64,000 nt of DNA from Paludibacteraceae bacterium (GTDB lineage: Bacteria > Bacteroidota > Bacteroidia > Bacteroidales > Paludibacteraceae), in NCBI GenBank assembly GCA_031292565.1, contig JARLGW010000001.1, positions 806,001 to 870,000 on the forward strand, in the 5' to 3' direction. The position numbers and the translations under genes are program-made. Below the pieces are notes generated by a model. That model was not told the DNA's origin and ran no database searches. It saw only the letters and a list, made by a program, of their open reading frames with translations. Positions 34,416-41,885 of this stretch are shown piece after piece (position 1 is the stretch's first letter; each line of letters opens with the position of its first letter).

Positions 34416-36167
34416 ATGAAAAAATCAATCATGAATATAAAGCTATGCCTTTTGGCTATAGTTTTGTGCGTAGGCATAAACACCTCAGCTCAAATTAGTC
34501 TGGTAAAAAGTATTACTTGTCACGGTCTAAAGGACGGCCAACTTGAGGCTCAACCAAGATTTGGAACTGCACCATACACATTCTTGTGGAGTACCGGAAG
34601 CACTCTAAATGTTGTTAAAGCTCTTGGTGCCGGAACCTACACGGTAAAAATCACCGACAACGCTAGTATATCAAACACTTATACTTATACACTTACTGAA
34701 CCGAACTCAATATCCAACACATTTGCTGTCACACCCAATGCTCTATGGGTAATGTTGTTAGGAAATTCGGTACACTCAGGTAGTATTAAGGTTACTGCCA
34801 CTACCGGAGGAAACGGAGGCTTTAGCTATTCCATAAAAGATAGCACCTCTCGCATAACAAATACTACCACATCAACAACAATAAGTAGTAATTTAGCATC
34901 AGGAACCTATTTTATAAAAACCACCGATACCGAAGGCTGTTATAGAAACGATACCGTACGTGTAGGCGAATTTGCCGGTTATCAGCAATTAGGGGCTAAA
35001 CCCATAGATCCCGACACAACAGCTTGTTATAAAGACGTGGCCTCAACATCAATCAAACCGGACACAGCCAATGTTACTTTTCCCGTTCGTATTTATTTCG
35101 ACAATAAATTATTCAAAACTATATATGGATACACTCGGACTACTGATACATTAAACATGTACAAAAACAGCACCACCCCGGTAACAATGTACGGAATTAC
35201 ATCTAAAAATATCCTATTATACATTACTGACACTACCGTTATCACCTCAGGGCCTCATGCAGGGAGCGACAGTGTTCTTGTTTTTTCGGCTTCCGTTTCA
35301 ACCAGCTTTAAACCTGGGTTCCACATCATGGAAGTATATACAGCCGACGGGAAAGGACTTCGGTATAGTTGGGATGTAGATAGTGTAGTGGCTCCTGTTT
35401 CTATTAACTTTACGCAAGCAAATAATGTATGTTATGGGGATACTAAAGGAACAATAGCAGCTATAGCTCAAGGAAGTTATCAAGATTACAATAAGCCCTA
35501 TACCTACACAATATCCGGGCCTGCAGGATTTGCAACAATTGCCTCATCTTCAGCCTCAGGACTTGGAGCAGGTGTTTACACAGTCGCTGCAACTGACTGG
35601 GCCGGATGCTCTGGAACCCAAACAGTAACAATAACACAACCGAGCGAACCAATGAGCATTGTTTTTGATGTTACCAAACAGGCCAAATGCCCATATAGTG
35701 TGGACGGTGAAATAAAAATTCATAAAGTGGACGGATCTACATATCCACTAACATACCTTTGGTCGAACGGAGAAACTACTCAAACGGTGAGCAACTTACA
35801 AGCAGGAACCTATACCGCCACTGTTAAAGATGTAAACGGATGTACAACTACCGATTCGGTAAAAGTATCATTCACCCAAAAATCATGCTTCTATAATATT
35901 GTAACACCAAACGGCGACGGATATAATGATTATTTCGACTTGACCGATATGTGTCCAGCCGGAGTAAAAATGGAAGCCAAAATATTTAATGAAAAAGGAA
36001 CATTGGTTGCCAGCCTCGACGAAAATAATCCTAAATGGGATGCAAAGGATCCATCCAAACCACCAACGGGCACGTCTTCAACTTACACAGCCTTTGTTAT
36101 TTTAACAAAAGACGGACAAACAATTGCCAAATTTGGAGAAAGCTTTAGTGTGATCTATTCTAAATAA
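34416..36167 (+). CDS. SprB-repeat surface protein with gliding-type (T9SS type B) C-terminal domain
   Basis: A 583-residue exported protein. A signal peptide (LCLLAIVLCVGINTSA) is followed by SprB-like beta-sandwich repeats of the form CHGLKDGQ, PYTFLWSTG and LGAGTYTVKITDN, recurring as CYGDTKGT and CPYSVDGE with YLWSNGETTQTVSNLQAGTY. The C-terminus has VTPNGDGYNDYFDLTDMCP and VFNEKG-like strands (KIFNEKGTLVASL), the type-B (gliding-motility-associated) sorting domain read by type IX secretion. It should end up on the cell surface, perhaps as an adhesin. A PorP/SprF gene follows after 20 bp, the usual partner of type-B clients. At under 600 residues it is far smaller than SprB itself. Confidence 0.88.
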   Translation: MKKSIMNIKLCLLAIVLCVGINTSAQISLVKSITCHGLKDGQLEAQPRFGTAPYTFLWSTGSTLNVVKALGAGTYTVKITDNASISNTYTYTLTEPNSISNTFAVTPNALWVMLLGNSVHSGSIKVTATTGGNGGFSYSIKDSTSRITNTTTSTTISSNLASGTYFIKTTDTEGCYRNDTVRVGEFAGYQQLGAKPIDPDTTACYKDVASTSIKPDTANVTFPVRIYFDNKLFKTIYGYTRTTDTLNMYKNSTTPVTMYGITSKNILLYITDTTVITSGPHAGSDSVLVFSASVSTSFKPGFHIMEVYTADGKGLRYSWDVDSVVAPVSINFTQANNVCYGDTKGTIAAIAQGSYQDYNKPYTYTISGPAGFATIASSSASGLGAGVYTVAATDWAGCSGTQTVTITQPSEPMSIVFDVTKQAKCPYSVDGEIKIHKVDGSTYPLTYLWSNGETTQTVSNLQAGTYTATVKDVNGCTTTDSVKVSFTQKSCFYNIVTPNGDGYNDYFDLTDMCPAGVKMEAKIFNEKGTLVASLDENNPKWDAKDPSKPPTGTSSTYTAFVILTKDGQTIAKFGESFSVIYSK

Positions 36168-36187
36168 AATTAAAATCAGAAATACCT

Positions 36188-37111
36188 ATGAAAAATATAT
36201 ATATAATAAGCGGCCTCTTATTGTTACTATCCACAGTGAACGGATACAGCCAACGCATTTGGAGTAATCCTATCGGTCAATACGCGTACAACCCGGCAGG
36301 AGCTGCCATGAACGACATTGGCGAAGTTGTAGCCAGCTATTATAACACGTATGCTTCGGCCAACAATAGTCCACAAGGCTTCTTATTAATGGGATCTACC
36401 TCATTTCCAAGCGACAAAATAGGAGCCGGATTCCGTCTTACCAACGAAACAGGCGGCGTATTAAAAAATACCATGGCAGAAGCCACCTTTGTTTACAAAA
36501 CACCTGTTTGGAGAGACTCTAAACTTTCATTCGGGTTATCAGGTGTATATACCCAATTAGGTATCGACCAGGAAAAAGTAAATGCAAAAGATCCCGAAGA
36601 TCCCATTCTTACACAAGCAGGCAAAGCCGGTTATTATTTCGATGCAAACTTTGGTGTAAGTTTAAACGAAGCAAATAAATACTATATTGGTGCAGCTTGT
36701 TATAATCTGCTTGGACAACAAACAAGCTGGTTGTTACCAGGCTTTACCAATCAGGCATCAAGATTAGTCAGCCTAAGCGGTATGTACTGCCTTAGCCTTT
36801 TAAACGGCGATGGAAAACTAGAAACTACAGGTGTAGGCATGTTCTACGAACCACAAGATAAATTCTCTTTAACATACGATTTCAGCACCCGGTTAATTTT
36901 TAAAAAATCATGCTGGATTGGTGCCGGCTACACCAACAATATGGTAAAAATATTATTAGGACTATACATTCAGGATCTATCCATCGGCTATGCCGGAGGT
37001 ATTGGTGTGGGCGACATAACCAGCTACACCTACGCATTTCCAAAACATGAATTGTTTTTAAGAATGGAACTAAACACTTCAAAATCGTCCAAGACTAACG
37101 CCAGCCGTTAA
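36188..37111 (+). CDS. PorP/SprF family outer-membrane protein
   Basis: A 307-residue outer-membrane beta-barrel of the PorP/SprF family, which helps deliver or anchor type-B T9SS clients. After a signal peptide (MKNIYIISGLLLLLSTVNGY) come the family features YAYNPAGAAMND, GFRLTNETGGVLKNT and AEATFVYKTPVW, and a C-terminal strand ending HELFLRMELN. It sits between a type-B client and a PD40 protein, with gaps of 20 and 2 bp. The tight spacing indicates one operon. It likely serves the adjacent surface protein specifically. Confidence 0.88.
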   Translation: MKNIYIISGLLLLLSTVNGYSQRIWSNPIGQYAYNPAGAAMNDIGEVVASYYNTYASANNSPQGFLLMGSTSFPSDKIGAGFRLTNETGGVLKNTMAEATFVYKTPVWRDSKLSFGLSGVYTQLGIDQEKVNAKDPEDPILTQAGKAGYYFDANFGVSLNEANKYYIGAACYNLLGQQTSWLLPGFTNQASRLVSLSGMYCLSLLNGDGKLETTGVGMFYEPQDKFSLTYDFSTRLIFKKSCWIGAGYTNNMVKILLGLYIQDLSIGYAGGIGVGDITSYTYAFPKHELFLRMELNTSKSSKTNASR

Positions 37112-37113
37112 TT

Positions 37114-38766
37114 ATGAATAAAATCAATCAAACCATATTACTGTTTATAGGGTTGCTTTTTGTCATACCATCGGTTCAGGCTGCAACAAAAACCGGCAGC
37201 ACCCAGCAAGAGGTAAAGGCCGAAACAAAACAGGATACCAAAACTGGAGCCAAGCCCGAAGTAAAACCTGACGTAAAAGCAGGTACACCGGTAAAGACAA
37301 CAACCGCAACAAAGCCGGAAACTAAAACAACAGTAAAACCGGACAGTAAAACCGGGTCGAAACCCGATTTTAAGTCAGTGGCAAAAATGGGGGCAAAAGC
37401 AGCAACACCAGCAAAAGCTGAAGCCAAAGCAAAAAAACCGGAAGTAAAAGTAATGTCGAGGTTTATAAAGGTGGGCGAACCCACAAAAGATACAGTATGT
37501 ATCAACATGGAAACCTTAAACAGTACCAAAGACGATTACATGCCTTTTTTGATAGGTAAAACCTTGATATTTACGTCCAACCGAAAAAGTGCACAAGAGG
37601 GTCAAACCGTGCAATATACCGAAAAGGTATATTTTTCAACACGGAAAAGTAAAAACAAATGGACCGAGCCTTTAAAAAATGGCTACAAATGGAATAGTGA
37701 TAACAACACGGCTCTGATAGGCATAAGCCCCAGCTTGTTCTACTTCTACCGCTCCTACTGGAAAGACAATGGCGAAATATTTGTAGCCCAACGTTTAGGC
37801 GACAATAAAAACCCGTGGAAAGCATCTCAATTAAGAAAGCTAACCCGTATTTGTTCCGAATTCGACGAATGCTCCATCGCCCCAACCAACAAAGGAGATA
37901 GCACATTCTTTGTGTCCAACAGAAACGGGAGTTATGACATATTCCTGCAAGTAGGAACGGATAAAGCTTCGCCGGTGGACATATTAAACTCACAGTACGA
38001 CGAAAACGACTTGTATTTTTATGAACCTACCAACACGATGTACTTTAGCTCCAACAGACCCGGTGGCGTTGGCGGATACGATATATATGAATCGTCTATT
38101 GTAAACAATCAATTTCAAAAGCCCATTCTGCTTCGGGACACCATGATTAACAGTACTTCCGACGACCGTGATTTCAAAAAATACAACGACTCCACCATGT
38201 TTCTAGCATCCAACCGAAAAATGGGGCTTGGTGGATACGATATTTATGAAATTCTGGTAAAAACAAAAGGCGCAAAGGAAGAAAGAGAAGACAGCACCGA
38301 CATAAAAATCGTGGATGAAAAAATAGGTGCCGACTCTATTGTCGATCTTAAAGACGACCTATACAAAAAGCTCAAAGAGCTAGGCTTATTCCCATTCAAA
38401 GGCGAAGTGCAAGTAGGTGCTTACCGTTACATACAATCGTTGGAAGATTTTACAACGGATAAATTCCCTTGTATAAAAAATGAGAATCTTAAAATGACCG
38501 TTATCAAGGTAGAAGGAGTTGATATTCACAAATTTATCATCGACACCGTTTATACCGACGTGGACAAGGCCATTAACAAACAGGTTGCCATAGAAGCCAT
38601 GCACTGCTTACCTGATAAAGTATTTAGCGACATGCCGTTTATAGGCATGCTGGATAAGCAAGGCAACCGATACGCCATCTTCTGGAAGAAAGATGATTTC
38701 TTGAAGAAAAAGATATTCTTCATCTTCAAAAATGGAAAACAGATTTGGAAAAGCAGGAAATTCTAA
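37114..38766 (+). CDS. PD40 beta-propeller protein with SPOR-like tail, T9SS-linked
   Basis: A 550-residue exported protein. A signal peptide (TILLFIGLLFVIPSVQA) precedes a Lys/Thr/Pro-rich repeat region of about 90 residues (VKPDSKTGSKPDF-type units). A beta-propeller of PD40-like blades follows: LIFTSNRKSAQEG, TFFVSNRNGSYDIF, MYFSSNRPGGVGGYDIYESS and MFLASNRKMGLGGYDIYE. The last 110 residues (FKGEVQVGAYRYIQSLEDFT...) resemble a SPOR-type domain and may bind peptidoglycan, where related T9SS proteins carry an OmpA-like domain. It is third in the operon, 2 bp after the PorP/SprF gene. A periplasmic anchoring role is inference. Confidence 0.78.
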   Translation: MNKINQTILLFIGLLFVIPSVQAATKTGSTQQEVKAETKQDTKTGAKPEVKPDVKAGTPVKTTTATKPETKTTVKPDSKTGSKPDFKSVAKMGAKAATPAKAEAKAKKPEVKVMSRFIKVGEPTKDTVCINMETLNSTKDDYMPFLIGKTLIFTSNRKSAQEGQTVQYTEKVYFSTRKSKNKWTEPLKNGYKWNSDNNTALIGISPSLFYFYRSYWKDNGEIFVAQRLGDNKNPWKASQLRKLTRICSEFDECSIAPTNKGDSTFFVSNRNGSYDIFLQVGTDKASPVDILNSQYDENDLYFYEPTNTMYFSSNRPGGVGGYDIYESSIVNNQFQKPILLRDTMINSTSDDRDFKKYNDSTMFLASNRKMGLGGYDIYEILVKTKGAKEEREDSTDIKIVDEKIGADSIVDLKDDLYKKLKELGLFPFKGEVQVGAYRYIQSLEDFTTDKFPCIKNENLKMTVIKVEGVDIHKFIIDTVYTDVDKAINKQVAIEAMHCLPDKVFSDMPFIGMLDKQGNRYAIFWKKDDFLKKKIFFIFKNGKQIWKSRKF

Positions 38767-38773
38767 CCCATAC

Positions 38774-38807
38774 AAAAATAGCTCAAGGAAAACCTTGAGC
38801 TATTTTT
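38774..38807. terminator. Bidirectional intrinsic terminator
   Basis: AAAAATAGCTCAAGG (38774-38788) and CCTTGAGCTATTTTT (38793-38807) form a perfect 15-bp stem with a 4-nt loop. It lies between two converging genes and has A and T runs on both sides, so it can serve both. Confidence 0.9.
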
Positions 38808-38827
38808 ATGCCATAAAATATCATTTC

Positions 38828-39181
38828 TTAAAACGGCAAATCATCCTTCGCCTCACCGCTTGGAGTGAATACCGGTTGCACCGTATCCTCTTGTGTAGCG
38901 GGAGCAGAAGTCTCGGCTCCGGCCATTTCCACTTTCCATGCACGCACGTCGGTGTACCAACGTCCGTTGAACTCACGGCTTTCCACGTCGAACGAAATGT
39001 TCAGCATGTTGCCCACGTTAAGCACGCTGGCATCAGCTTTATCGCCCCAAATGGCAACACATACCTTTTTAGGGTATTGCCCTTCGGTTTCCACTATTAT
39101 ATCTTGTTTTCTCCATTGTCCGTTTTTACCCTCACCCGTTTGCAAAGGCAGCATTTGCACCAATCTTGCTCTTAGTTCCAT
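38828..39181 (-). CDS. DUF3127 family protein with SSB-like C-terminal tip
   Basis: A 117-residue protein of a Bacteroidetes-centred family of unknown function. The first 85 residues look like a small OB-type beta barrel: LVQMLPLQTGEG, WRKQDIIVETEGQYPKKVCV, LNVGNMLNISFDVESREFNG and WYTDVRAWKVEM. A flexible acidic linker then ends in EAKDDLPF, close to the DDDIPF tip by which single-stranded-DNA-binding protein (SSB) recruits repair proteins. By the same logic it might bind DNA and dock replication or repair factors, but this is inferred. It is a single gene with its own terminator. Confidence 0.82.
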   Translation of the reverse strand: MELRARLVQMLPLQTGEGKNGQWRKQDIIVETEGQYPKKVCVAIWGDKADASVLNVGNMLNISFDVESREFNGRWYTDVRAWKVEMAGAETSAPATQEDTVQPVFTPSGEAKDDLPF

Positions 39182-39312
39182 AGTCTGTCAGTTAAATAAT
39201 GATTCTTTTTTTTGAACGGGTAAAGATACCAATTCAATGGAAAATGAACTATTCTTGTGGATAAATTTACATGTATTTTAACGTGAGAAGGGCGACAGGT
39301 CAAAACCTGTCA

Positions 39313-39573
39313 CTACTTTTTCAGCATCTTGATAAATGCCCTCAATTCCTCTTTTCGCCCGGCAGGCAGGCTATGCCAGCGCACGCCTTGAATTGCCCCT
39401 TCCAACGCCGAAAGCCGGCTTAGGCAAGCTCCTGGATCCACCGTTTGCAGGCGGATAAAAACCTGCTCCGCTCCCACTGCCTTCAATTCGGCAAAGGAAC
39501 TGATGCCCACTTGTATCAGTCTTGCCTCGGTATCTTTGCCTATATTTATTTGTTGAGATAAATCGCTTTTCAT
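39313..39573 (-). CDS. TfoX/Sxy C-terminal-domain protein
   Basis: An 86-residue protein equal to the C-terminal domain of TfoX/Sxy alone, a helix-hairpin-helix-like fold: INIGKDTEARLIQVGISSFA, ELKAVGAEQVFIRLQ, CLSRLSALEGAIQGVRWHSL. The N-terminal TfoX domain is absent. In other bacteria Sxy/TfoX promotes competence gene expression; that role cannot be assumed for this fragment. The frame can start at 39603, but that overlaps the upstream gene; ATG 39573 (MKSDLSQQIN) leaves a 7-bp gap. It is the last gene of a four-gene set. Confidence 0.8.
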   Translation of the reverse strand: MKSDLSQQINIGKDTEARLIQVGISSFAELKAVGAEQVFIRLQTVDPGACLSRLSALEGAIQGVRWHSLPAGRKEELRAFIKMLKK

Positions 39574-39580
39574 CACCTGT

Positions 39581-39886
39581 TTATTTAGCGTTGTCGTAAG
39601 CATCCAAGGCCGTGGGCAAGCACGAAGTAACCCCTTTCAGTCCGCACACGGAAAGTGTGATAAGAACCGTATCCTTAATTTCGTCGCGAGTAGCACCTAG
39701 CTTTTTCGCCATGATAACATGATAATACACCGCGGTAGCATCACCCAACGCCGATTTGATACCAATATATACCAGTTGCTTGGTTTTGGCATCAAGCCCC
39801 GTGGTGGATTTTAGCGCATCAATAAGCCCGTCGAAAGCCTTAGCCACTTCGGGAGCCTCTTTTTGAAATGTTTCAATAGAATTCAT
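39581..39886 (-). CDS. Carboxymuconolactone decarboxylase (CMD) family protein
   Basis: A 101-residue all-helical CMD/AhpD-type protein: VAKAFDGLIDALKSTTGLDA, KTKQLVYIGIKSALGDATAV, YYHVIMAKKLGATRDEIKDT. The helix that in AhpD carries CxxC reads TAVYYHVIMAKKLGA here and has no cysteine pair, so AhpD-type peroxidase activity is unlikely. A cysteine pair elsewhere (SVCGLKGVTSC) is not in the usual place. It lies in a set with a PPOX-type gene upstream (17 bp) and the TfoX-like gene downstream. Substrate unknown. Confidence 0.85.
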   Translation of the reverse strand: MNSIETFQKEAPEVAKAFDGLIDALKSTTGLDAKTKQLVYIGIKSALGDATAVYYHVIMAKKLGATRDEIKDTVLITLSVCGLKGVTSCLPTALDAYDNAK

Positions 39887-39903
39887 GGTAAATTATTTTT
39901 AGT

Positions 39904-40374
39904 TTATTCGTTCCAATCGCCGGATTGCTTGCCGGTAACACGGGTAATTGTCAAAGCAACAACCGCAATCCGTGCCAGTGAAGCATCTTCGTAAACCAAC
40001 TGATTGCCTGCACCATACTTTTGCATGATAACGTCCAACGCCTTGCGCTTTCCGGCAACATCAGTTATAAACGAAATCGAAGCTCTGCCCATCACCGAGC
40101 GGTAACGGGTAGTCCATTTGCAGGCCACCTCGTTGCCTATCACCCGCGAGGAATACGTAATTTCAAAGCTAAGAGCCTCACACCGTCGCATTATATTCAT
40201 CTTCCGTCCTTCTTTAGCAGAATGAAAATAGATCACCCCATCTTGGTAGGCATAGTTCACCGGTACAACATACGCTTCGCCCTCGTCCACCAAACCCAAC
40301 CTACAAAGTTCGGATTGATGCAGAATTTCTTCAACAATCCCGTTATCCGCAATTTCCTTATCTAATCTTCTCAT
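39904..40374 (-). CDS. Pyridoxamine 5'-phosphate oxidase-like (NimA-type) flavoprotein
   Basis: A 156-residue split-barrel FMN-binding protein: RRLDKEIADNGIVEEILHQS, CRLGLVDEGEAYVVPVNYAY, then GVIYFHSAKEGRKMNIMRR. This arrangement is typical of PPOX-family proteins related to nitroimidazole-resistance protein NimA. Actual drug resistance cannot be read from the sequence, and most such proteins are general flavin reductases. It is 2 bp from the YciI gene and 17 bp from the CMD gene. Confidence 0.85.
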   Translation of the reverse strand: MRRLDKEIADNGIVEEILHQSELCRLGLVDEGEAYVVPVNYAYQDGVIYFHSAKEGRKMNIMRRCEALSFEITYSSRVIGNEVACKWTTRYRSVMGRASISFITDVAGKRKALDVIMQKYGAGNQLVYEDASLARIAVVALTITRVTGKQSGDWNE

Positions 40375-40376
40375 AA

Positions 40377-40670
40377 TCAGTTTTTAGAAACAACCGGTTC
40401 AAAAGCCTGAGCATATTTCGTGGGCGAAAATTCAATAATATCATACTCCGCCGCATGGTTTATTCTGAAAGGGTCTTCATTAATAATGCCTTGCACCTCT
40501 TCCCTGCTTTCAGCCTGGCAAATGATTACTCCGCCCGTACGTGGATTTTGTGCACCCGAGCAGATAAATTTATTCAAGGCATAATACTTATCCAAATACG
40601 CCCGGTGAGCATCCAAATGCTTATTTATAGCATCCAGCCCATTCGTGTAGTTTAACAAAATTAGGAACAT
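40377..40670 (-). CDS. YciI-like (YCII domain) small protein
   Basis: A 97-residue ferredoxin-like YCII-domain protein: MFLILLNYTNGLDAINKHLD, AHRAYLDKYYALNKFICSGA, GGVIICQAESREEVQGIINE, then DPFRINHAAEYDIIEFSPTK. The conserved histidine is in LDAHRAYL and the DPF motif is present. Function is not established for the family. A longer frame begins at 40772 within a repeat element; ATG 40670 matches the family start. A TATCTTTG box on the minus strand (40695-40702) lies 25 nt upstream. It is the first gene of the four-gene minus-strand set. Confidence 0.85.
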   Translation of the reverse strand: MFLILLNYTNGLDAINKHLDAHRAYLDKYYALNKFICSGAQNPRTGGVIICQAESREEVQGIINEDPFRINHAAEYDIIEFSPTKYAQAFEPVVSKN

Positions 40671-40691
40671 AAGCTTTCTCGTTTTTAGTAA

Positions 40692-40923
40692 GAACAAAGA
40701 TATGAAAATATATATTTGGCACACAGCGAATTCTTCTCCGAAGGAGATTGATATTAATAGATAAGGCGACACAACAGGAAAACTTTTCTCGGAGGGAATA
40801 CATATATTTATCCCCTCATGGGGAATCGGGTCTTCGCGTTTACCTTTTCTATTGATATATATTGCCTACAGCAAAAAAATACATTGATTATCTATATTAC
40901 CAAAATGCCCTTATATCGAGTTC
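40692..40923. repeat. Family A terminal-inverted-repeat element, copy 2
   Basis: Same order of parts as copy 1 but more degraded. It has TTCTCCGAAGGAGA (about 40732-40746), CCCC-TCAT-GGGG (about 40812-40823), an arm TTTTCTATTGATATATATTG with TTGCC-TAC-AGCAA (about 40845-40876), and the end TTATATCGAGTTC (to 40923). The outer left end overlaps the -7 box upstream of the YciI gene. No gene is encoded. Confidence 0.7.
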
Positions 40924-40939
40924 TCTTACTTTTTGTGTT

Positions 40940-41824
40940 TTATCCCTGATTAAACAAATCAGGTTCACGATACAATTTTTCGTTAATAAGAGCGGAAAAG
41001 CTGGCGGAAAGACCGTACTTACCACGTAAGCCATTCAGCATCCGGTAGCAGTTAGCTTTGTAATCCTTGTCCGCCGACCCGGTTCTGTACAATTGATGTA
41101 TCGGTTCGTACAAGTGCGGGTATTGGCTTTGGATAAATTGATAGAAGTAGAAACGGGTTTTGCCTCGCAAATTAAGCAAGTCGTGTAGCACGTAATGCAC
41201 CCCGCTATCACGGGCTTGCGCGAAAAGGCTGTTGAGGTTCTCCTCCGTGTCGGTCAGGTAAGGGATTACCGGCATCATGTGCATGCCCACGGACGCATTG
41301 GTTTTCCGAAACTCCTTGAGCATGGCAAACCGTGCAGCAATGGCACTGCCGCCCGGTTCGAGCTGTTGGCGCAAGTGATCGTCAGCCGTTACGATGGTAG
41401 CCGCCACGTTGATGTAGGTGATGCGCGAAAGTTGGTCTATCAAGTCGTAATCCCGCAATATCAAGTCCGATTTGGTGGAGATGCAGGCCGGAGTTTTATA
41501 TTTTATCAGTAGCTTCAGTATCCGGGGCATAAATTGATATTCCGCTTCCGCCGGCTGGTAGCTATCCGTTACCCCGCCGATGTTCACCACGTCGCGTTTC
41601 CACGAAGCCGAGCGCAGTTCCTTTTCCAGTTGCTCCACGATATTGGTTTTCACGTACAGATGATCGAAAAAGTGGCCGTCGTTAAGGTAGTCGTGCGAAT
41701 AAATGGCAAAGCAATATTTGCAGCCGTGGCCACATCCCCGGTAGATATTCAAATCCCAGCTATAGGGAAACGGGCGACGCATTTTATTGAGGGCTTTGGC
41801 ACAAAGCAGCGGGGTATAGTCCAT
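40940..41824 (-). CDS. SPL-family radical SAM protein
   Basis: A 294-residue iron-sulfur enzyme of the radical SAM superfamily, in the branch often labelled spore-photoproduct-lyase-like. The cluster motif CGHGCKYC (C31, C35, C38) follows NIYRG, and IGGVTDSYQPAEAEYQFM and ISTKSDLILRDYDLI are typical for the group. Whether it repairs UV lesions is unclear, since no spore genes are expected in this phylum. Its -33/-7 boxes overlap the 3' end of the MATE gene. It stands alone downstream of that gene. Confidence 0.88.
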   Translation of the reverse strand: MDYTPLLCAKALNKMRRPFPYSWDLNIYRGCGHGCKYCFAIYSHDYLNDGHFFDHLYVKTNIVEQLEKELRSASWKRDVVNIGGVTDSYQPAEAEYQFMPRILKLLIKYKTPACISTKSDLILRDYDLIDQLSRITYINVAATIVTADDHLRQQLEPGGSAIAARFAMLKEFRKTNASVGMHMMPVIPYLTDTEENLNSLFAQARDSGVHYVLHDLLNLRGKTRFYFYQFIQSQYPHLYEPIHQLYRTGSADKDYKANCYRMLNGLRGKYGLSASFSALINEKLYREPDLFNQG

Positions 41825-41856
41825 GAGAAAACATGCTTTTAAGAAAAATTCTTTTA

Positions 41857-41885
41857 CAAAGATAAATTCTAATTCGATTTTTCAA
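41857..41885 (-). promoter_or_regulatory. Promoter of the SPL-family gene (TTG-N18-TATCTTTG)
   Basis: Read on the minus strand: TTG (41883-41885), an 18-bp spacer and TATCTTTG (41857-41864). It overlaps the last codons of the upstream MATE gene, so the SPL-family gene can be transcribed separately. Confidence 0.65.

Noticed and set aside
39904-40374. Calling the PPOX-like gene a nitroimidazole resistance gene
   Set aside because: The split-barrel fold is visible but NimA-specific residues cannot be confirmed by eye; the general family name is safer.
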